Origin: Clostridia bacterium
Lineage (GTDB): Bacteria; Bacillota; Clostridia; Oscillospirales; RGIG5554
Assembly (NCBI GenBank): GCA_017507855.1
Contig: JAFWAE010000040.1
Span: 1 to 34,796, forward strand
DNA: 34,796 bases
Direction: 5' to 3'
Part shown: positions 31,514 to 34,796 of the stretch, piece by piece
Layout of the letters: the number at the start of each line of letters is the position of its first letter
Numbering within the stretch: the stretch's first letter is position 1
Notes under the pieces: model-generated
The model's database searches: none
What the model was told of the DNA's origin: nothing
Seen by the model: the letters and a program-made list of their open reading frames with translations, nothing else
Made by a program: the position numbers and the translations under genes

Positions 31514-34234
31514 ATGGCAGAGGAAAGAACGCAAAACGTTAATTTTGAAAATTTGGAACAAAAGCAGGTCGTCGCCCAAGGAGATGTAACCTTGGAGGAG
31601 ATCCGCGAAAAACTGCGCGGAAAAAAGATCTATATTACTCCCTACGCTCATTGCGACTGGGCCTGGAGCCACAGCCGAAATTGGCATTACGCCCGCTATA
31701 ATATGGCACTGGACGAGGTCTTGGACCTGATGGCCAAGGACCCCAACTATACCTGGTACGTGGACAGCTGGATCACCAACGTGTTGCCCTACCTGAAAGC
31801 CCGTCCCGAACGAATTCAGGAATTTGGCGAGGCGGTGCGCCGCGGTCAGATGGCCATTTGCGGAGACTATTCCAATACCCGCACCAACATGGTGGCTGAC
31901 GAAGCCATGGTGCGCAATATGGTGTACGGCAAGCGGGAGATCGCGGCCGTATTTCCCGAGGCGGAATTGACGGTCAACAGTTCTTACGTGGACGTGGCCA
32001 TCGGTGGTCCTCAGATGCCTCAGCTGCTGAAGAAATCCGGTTATAAGTATTACCGCGCCCAGCGTCCCTTTGACGTGCTGTACAACAAGGGAATCCCTCA
32101 TGATTTTATTTGGAAAGGCTCCGACGGGTCCGAGGTACTTTGCTGGTGGAGCTCTTACGGTGGCTGGTGGACCAAAGAACTGGCCGAGCTGGACTTCAAA
32201 AACGATTGGGATGGAGCCGTGCGCTGGATCTGGGAGCACGAGTTCCCCAAACTGGTCAACCTGAATTGCTCCGACGTGGTCATTTCAGCCAACGGGGCAG
32301 ATGACAGCCGTCCCTTGCGCTCTCATAACGCGGATCTGTATATCGATCTGCCCGGCATCATTGAAAAATGGAACGCCAACGAGACCTCCACCCTGCAGTT
32401 TGCTACTCCCGTACAGGCATTTAAAGAGCTGGAGAAGGAGAAGGAGAAGATCCGGGTGGTAGAAGGGACCATCGATCCCTGCGACGTGCCCTATAACCCC
32501 GCTTGGGGTGGCGAAAGAGGCCTTTTGCAGACCCGTGTGGGCGGGGCAGAGGCACTGGTGCGCGCGGAAAAATGGATGACGGCCGCCGAAGCTTGTGCCG
32601 ATTTCACCTACCGTCCCGTGGATGAGGAGTGGAAGGAGAATCTGAAGATCTCTGCCCATGCCTCTCAGGATATTTTTGAGTGGGACTTCAACGAATACAA
32701 GCGTTGGGGCGATCAGGCTTGGAGCAGTGCGGAGAATAAAGCGGAGCTGGCGGTGGATGCCCTGGCACGCCACATTCAGGCTCCTGCCAATACGGTGGCC
32801 ATCGTCTTTAACCCCCACGATAAGATCGTGACCCGTTTGGTGGACGTGGTGGTGCCCGCCGATCATTTTGAAAACCTGCGTTTGTTTGACGGTTTGGGAA
32901 ATCCCGTGCCCTATCAGATCGAAACGCCCCTGTTTTACAACGATACTTGGGAATGCTATCTGCGTTGCCTGGTCACCCTGCCTGCTACGGGCTATACCTG
33001 TATCGTGGCGGAGGGGGCGGATCTGTCTGCCCGTTATGTGGACAAGGAAGTGTACGGCCGCGTGATGCCTCAGCTGAATCAACCTGCCGAGGACAGCTTC
33101 CGGGTAGATAACGGTGCCTTTGTTTTCAGCTTTGAAAAGGGCGATCTGGTGTCTATCTTGCGCAAGGAGGACGGCCGGATCCTGGGCGGTGAGGACGCTT
33201 GCCCCTGGAACCGTGTGGAATACCGCCATTGCAACTGCTGGGCGGGCGTGCTGTGGACCGGCCCCGTAACGGAGATCCATCCCGTTGTGTGGGACAGCTG
33301 GACCATGAAGCTGAACGGCCCCGTTGTGTGGGAGATCGAATTGAAGGGCACCGATGGGGAGGCTCGCTACACCCAAACGCTGACCATTACCAAGGACAGC
33401 AGCAAGGTGGATGTGCGCACCGAGACCTACTGGGATCACGAGGGCTTCCTGGCCGCCTGCATTCCCATGCCCAAGCAAGCACCACTGTACGGCGGCGTGA
33501 TGTTCGGTATGGAATATAAGGACATTGAAAACGAAAAATACGATCCTCTTGAGGAATATCCCACGGAATACGACATGCACCGTATCCGCAAGGGCCTGTT
33601 CTACGCCAAGAACGTATCCTTCTACCGCACGGATGCCTACACGGCGGCCTTGTCCAATACGGAGGGTGACTTCCTGTATATCAAGAACAATGACGTCGGC
33701 CAGCTGGAATATATGTTGGTCAACTCCGTCGTGCGTGAAAGCCCCCATGGTGACCATACCTGGAAGGAGCACGTAGCCGAGCTTTCCATGTGCGCAAAGG
33801 GCGACCATTGCTTCCGCTATTCCTTTATGCTGTACGGGGCAGGGGAGAAGCCCGCCACCATCCTGTCCGATGCCGCGGCTTTAAGAAACAAGCCCGTCGT
33901 GCGCCGTGTGCCCGGGTTTGTGGGCAAGGCCTCCCTGCCTGCCCATGCTTCGTTGCTGGGTGCGCAGGATGATTCCGTGTTCGTTTCTGCCTTCTATCAT
34001 GACGGGGAGGACGTGATCCTTCGTATCTTTGATACCGTGGGGGATGCCGCCCGCCAAGTGAAAGTGGAGATTCCTTTCAAACCCTTGCGCGCCGTGGCCC
34101 AGGACTTTTTGGGCAATGCAGACGCGACCAAGCCCGTGGTCATTGACGGCAATAGCGTGACGGTTGAGGTCGGTCCTTTCGAGATCGTGACCCTGCGACT
34201 GAAAAAAGATCTGCCTATTGACCGTATCGGTTAA
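31514..34234 (+). CDS. GH38-like alpha-mannosidase-family protein (second copy)
   Basis: 906 residues. A diverged paralogue of the gene at 27940: same order of motifs (WHYARYNMALDEVLDLMAKD, YYRAQRPFDVLYNKGIP, DFIWKGSDGSEVL). The metal-site motif is YAHCDWAW (His46, Asp48), with a later His382 in SAHASQDIFEW. The segment GDYSNTRTNMVADEAMVRNM carries Arg123 where GH38 enzymes have the Asp nucleophile, the same change as in the first copy. Middle helical and C-terminal beta domains are present. No signal peptide. AAAGGAAGG lies upstream of the ATG. Separate promoter region and terminator, so it can be regulated apart from its paralogue. Confidence 0.85.
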   Translation: MAEERTQNVNFENLEQKQVVAQGDVTLEEIREKLRGKKIYITPYAHCDWAWSHSRNWHYARYNMALDEVLDLMAKDPNYTWYVDSWITNVLPYLKARPERIQEFGEAVRRGQMAICGDYSNTRTNMVADEAMVRNMVYGKREIAAVFPEAELTVNSSYVDVAIGGPQMPQLLKKSGYKYYRAQRPFDVLYNKGIPHDFIWKGSDGSEVLCWWSSYGGWWTKELAELDFKNDWDGAVRWIWEHEFPKLVNLNCSDVVISANGADDSRPLRSHNADLYIDLPGIIEKWNANETSTLQFATPVQAFKELEKEKEKIRVVEGTIDPCDVPYNPAWGGERGLLQTRVGGAEALVRAEKWMTAAEACADFTYRPVDEEWKENLKISAHASQDIFEWDFNEYKRWGDQAWSSAENKAELAVDALARHIQAPANTVAIVFNPHDKIVTRLVDVVVPADHFENLRLFDGLGNPVPYQIETPLFYNDTWECYLRCLVTLPATGYTCIVAEGADLSARYVDKEVYGRVMPQLNQPAEDSFRVDNGAFVFSFEKGDLVSILRKEDGRILGGEDACPWNRVEYRHCNCWAGVLWTGPVTEIHPVVWDSWTMKLNGPVVWEIELKGTDGEARYTQTLTITKDSSKVDVRTETYWDHEGFLAACIPMPKQAPLYGGVMFGMEYKDIENEKYDPLEEYPTEYDMHRIRKGLFYAKNVSFYRTDAYTAALSNTEGDFLYIKNNDVGQLEYMLVNSVVRESPHGDHTWKEHVAELSMCAKGDHCFRYSFMLYGAGEKPATILSDAAALRNKPVVRRVPGFVGKASLPAHASLLGAQDDSVFVSAFYHDGEDVILRIFDTVGDAARQVKVEIPFKPLRAVAQDFLGNADATKPVVIDGNSVTVEVGPFEIVTLRLKKDLPIDRIG

Positions 34235-34250
34235 GGTTGTAGACCGTTTC

Positions 34251-34286
34251 AAAAAAAGAGCAGGCGTTTTAAACGCCTGCTCTTTT
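34251..34286 (+). terminator. Intrinsic terminator after the second GH38-like gene
   Basis: Perfect AAAAGAGCAGGCGTTT / AAACGCCTGCTCTTTT arms with almost no loop. Confidence 0.9.
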
Positions 34287-34337
34287 CCATGCCTGCCGCT
34301 TCCAAACAGACTTTTTTCTTTTTTTTTGAAAAAGGGG

Positions 34338-34366
34338 TTGACTATTTTCTAAAAGAGTGTTATAAT
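34338..34366 (+). promoter_or_regulatory. Promoter of the tRNA-Leu / tRNA-fMet operon
   Basis: TTGACT, 17-nt spacer, perfect TATAAT, ending 15 nt before tRNA-Leu. Confidence 0.92.
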
Positions 34367-34381
34367 AACAAAGCTGTTCGG

Positions 34382-34468
34382 GCCGGAGTGGCGAAACAGG
34401 CAGACGCCCGGGACTTAAAATCCCGTGGGAGAAATCCCGTGCCGGTTCGAGTCCGGTCTCCGGCACCA
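34382..34468 (+). tRNA. tRNA-Leu (anticodon TAA)
   Basis: Class II tRNA with a long variable arm: acceptor GCCGGAG / CTCCGGC, anticodon stem CGGGA / TCCCG with loop CTTAAAA (anticodon TAA, 34416-34418; reads UUA), variable arm GTGGGAGAAATCCCGT, T arm and encoded CCA. Confidence 0.96.
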
Positions 34469-34485
34469 TTTTTTTAATTTCATAT

Positions 34486-34562
34486 CGCGGGGTAGAGCAG
34501 TTTGGTAGCTCGTTGGGCTCATAACCCAGAGGTCGTTGGTTCAAATCCTTCCCCCGCAACCA
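34486..34562 (+). tRNA. Initiator tRNA-fMet (anticodon CAT)
   Basis: Initiator hallmarks: the C1 x A72 mismatch (starts CGCGGGG, 3' strand CCCCGCA) and three G-C pairs in the anticodon stem (GGG CTCATAA CCC). Encoded CCA at the end. Unusually, the T stem GTTGG / CCTTC has two adjacent T-T oppositions. Co-transcribed with tRNA-Leu, 17 nt apart. Confidence 0.9.
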
Positions 34563-34566
34563 AGTG

Positions 34567-34625
34567 AATAGGAGTCAACTTCTGAACAGTCTGATTGGAC
34601 TGCGAGAGATTGACTCCTATTTTTT
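34567..34625 (+). terminator. Terminator of the tRNA operon
   Basis: Outer arms AATAGGAGTCAA / TTGACTCCTATT with an inner CAGTC / GACTG hairpin, then a T run. The layout resembles the stem-loop after tRNA-Val. Confidence 0.85.
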
Positions 34626-34723
34626 ATCGATAGATACAGGCTTTTCTCGTTTTTGTATATTGGACATTCTTTTCACAAAAAATCAAAAATCGGATTGCAA
34701 ACGAAAAAATAGTAACGACTTTT
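34626..34723. other. A+T-rich intergenic sequence
   Basis: No ORF, RNA gene or convincing promoter seen on either strand between the tRNA operon terminator and the last hairpin. Confidence 0.5.
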
Positions 34724-34757
34724 GAACCGTGTGCTTTAGACACCACGGTTCTTTTTT
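34724..34757 (+). terminator. Intrinsic terminator with no obvious gene
   Basis: GAACCGTG / CACGGTTC stem followed by six Ts. Nothing that needs terminating is visible in the preceding 100 nt other than the already terminated tRNA operon; it may be a back-up terminator or the end of a small unannotated transcript. Confidence 0.7.
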
Positions 34758-34796
34758 CTTTGATAGAATAGTTCCTCTGATTGATTAGGTGTTTTA

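Noticed and set aside
27731-34562. A tRNA-bounded integrated island (tRNA-Val to tRNA-Leu/fMet)
   Set aside because: No integrase and no duplicated tRNA 3' end were found at the borders. The short shared words TTCAAAT and CCTT belong to normal T arms.
1-34796. CRISPR arrays, IS elements, prophage genes
   Set aside because: No regularly spaced repeats, transposase-like ORFs or phage structural genes were seen.

Overview
The window looks like chromosomal DNA from a Gram-positive Clostridia-class bacterium (Firmicutes), probably an uncultured gut or anaerobic relative of the Oscillospirales. Reasons: strong GGAGG ribosome-binding sites, TTGACA-17-TATAAT promoters, a clostridial AbrB with a Cys pair at its C-terminus, a T-box in front of hisS-aspS, a cobalamin riboswitch, Gld-like ABC/DUF4340 genes, an SLH-domain protein, an ECF-type vitamin transporter component and DUF1540. 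Most genes are fairly GC-rich. The first gene and the XRE pair at 17.7-19.4 kb are visibly more A+T-rich, which suggests acquisition. The species cannot be named from the sequence alone.

Layout. 1-1.0 kb: 5' part of an ECF sigma factor (minus, running off the left edge) with a textbook ECF promoter, then abrB. 1.0-2.3 kb: cobalamin riboswitch, DUF4430 membrane-anchored protein and ECF transporter S component, a compact vitamin B12 uptake module. 2.3-6.95 kb: four-gene operon (ABC ATPase, ABC-2 permease, GldG-like protein, DUF4340 protein) ending in a 40-nt perfect-palindrome terminator. 7.07-10.4 kb: T-box leader, hisS, aspS. 10.5-13.4 kb: large lipoprotein with a clan-A-type glycosidase domain. 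13.5-17.5 kb (plus): rpmE, hflX, smpB and an SLH-transglutaminase exported protein. 17.7-21.1 kb: three XRE-type regulators, two in a minus-strand operon and one on the plus strand. 21.1-23.0 kb: small membrane protein and a polysaccharide deacetylase lipoprotein, divergently transcribed. 23.0-25.6 kb: tmcAL and ackA, divergent genes whose predicted promoters face and cross each other. 25.6-27.6 kb: UroD-superfamily protein, a decayed ferritin gene and a two-repeat DUF1540 protein. 27.7-34.6 kb: tRNA-Val(CAC), GH38-like protein, amidohydrolase, second GH38-like protein, then tRNA-Leu(UAA) and initiator tRNA-fMet.

How the parts work together. The B12 module is explained by its own riboswitch. 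hisS and aspS share one T-box whose best specifier candidate is GAC (Asp). tmcAL uses acetate and ATP to modify tRNA-Met, while ackA interconverts acetate and acetyl phosphate, so their shared control region may link acetate status to a tRNA modification. The most intriguing block is GH38-amidohydrolase-GH38: both GH38-like proteins keep the zinc-site His/Asp motifs, but by hand alignment they carry Arg where the family has its catalytic Asp nucleophile, so they may belong to an unusual subfamily with different chemistry. No CRISPR array, intact IS element or prophage was seen.
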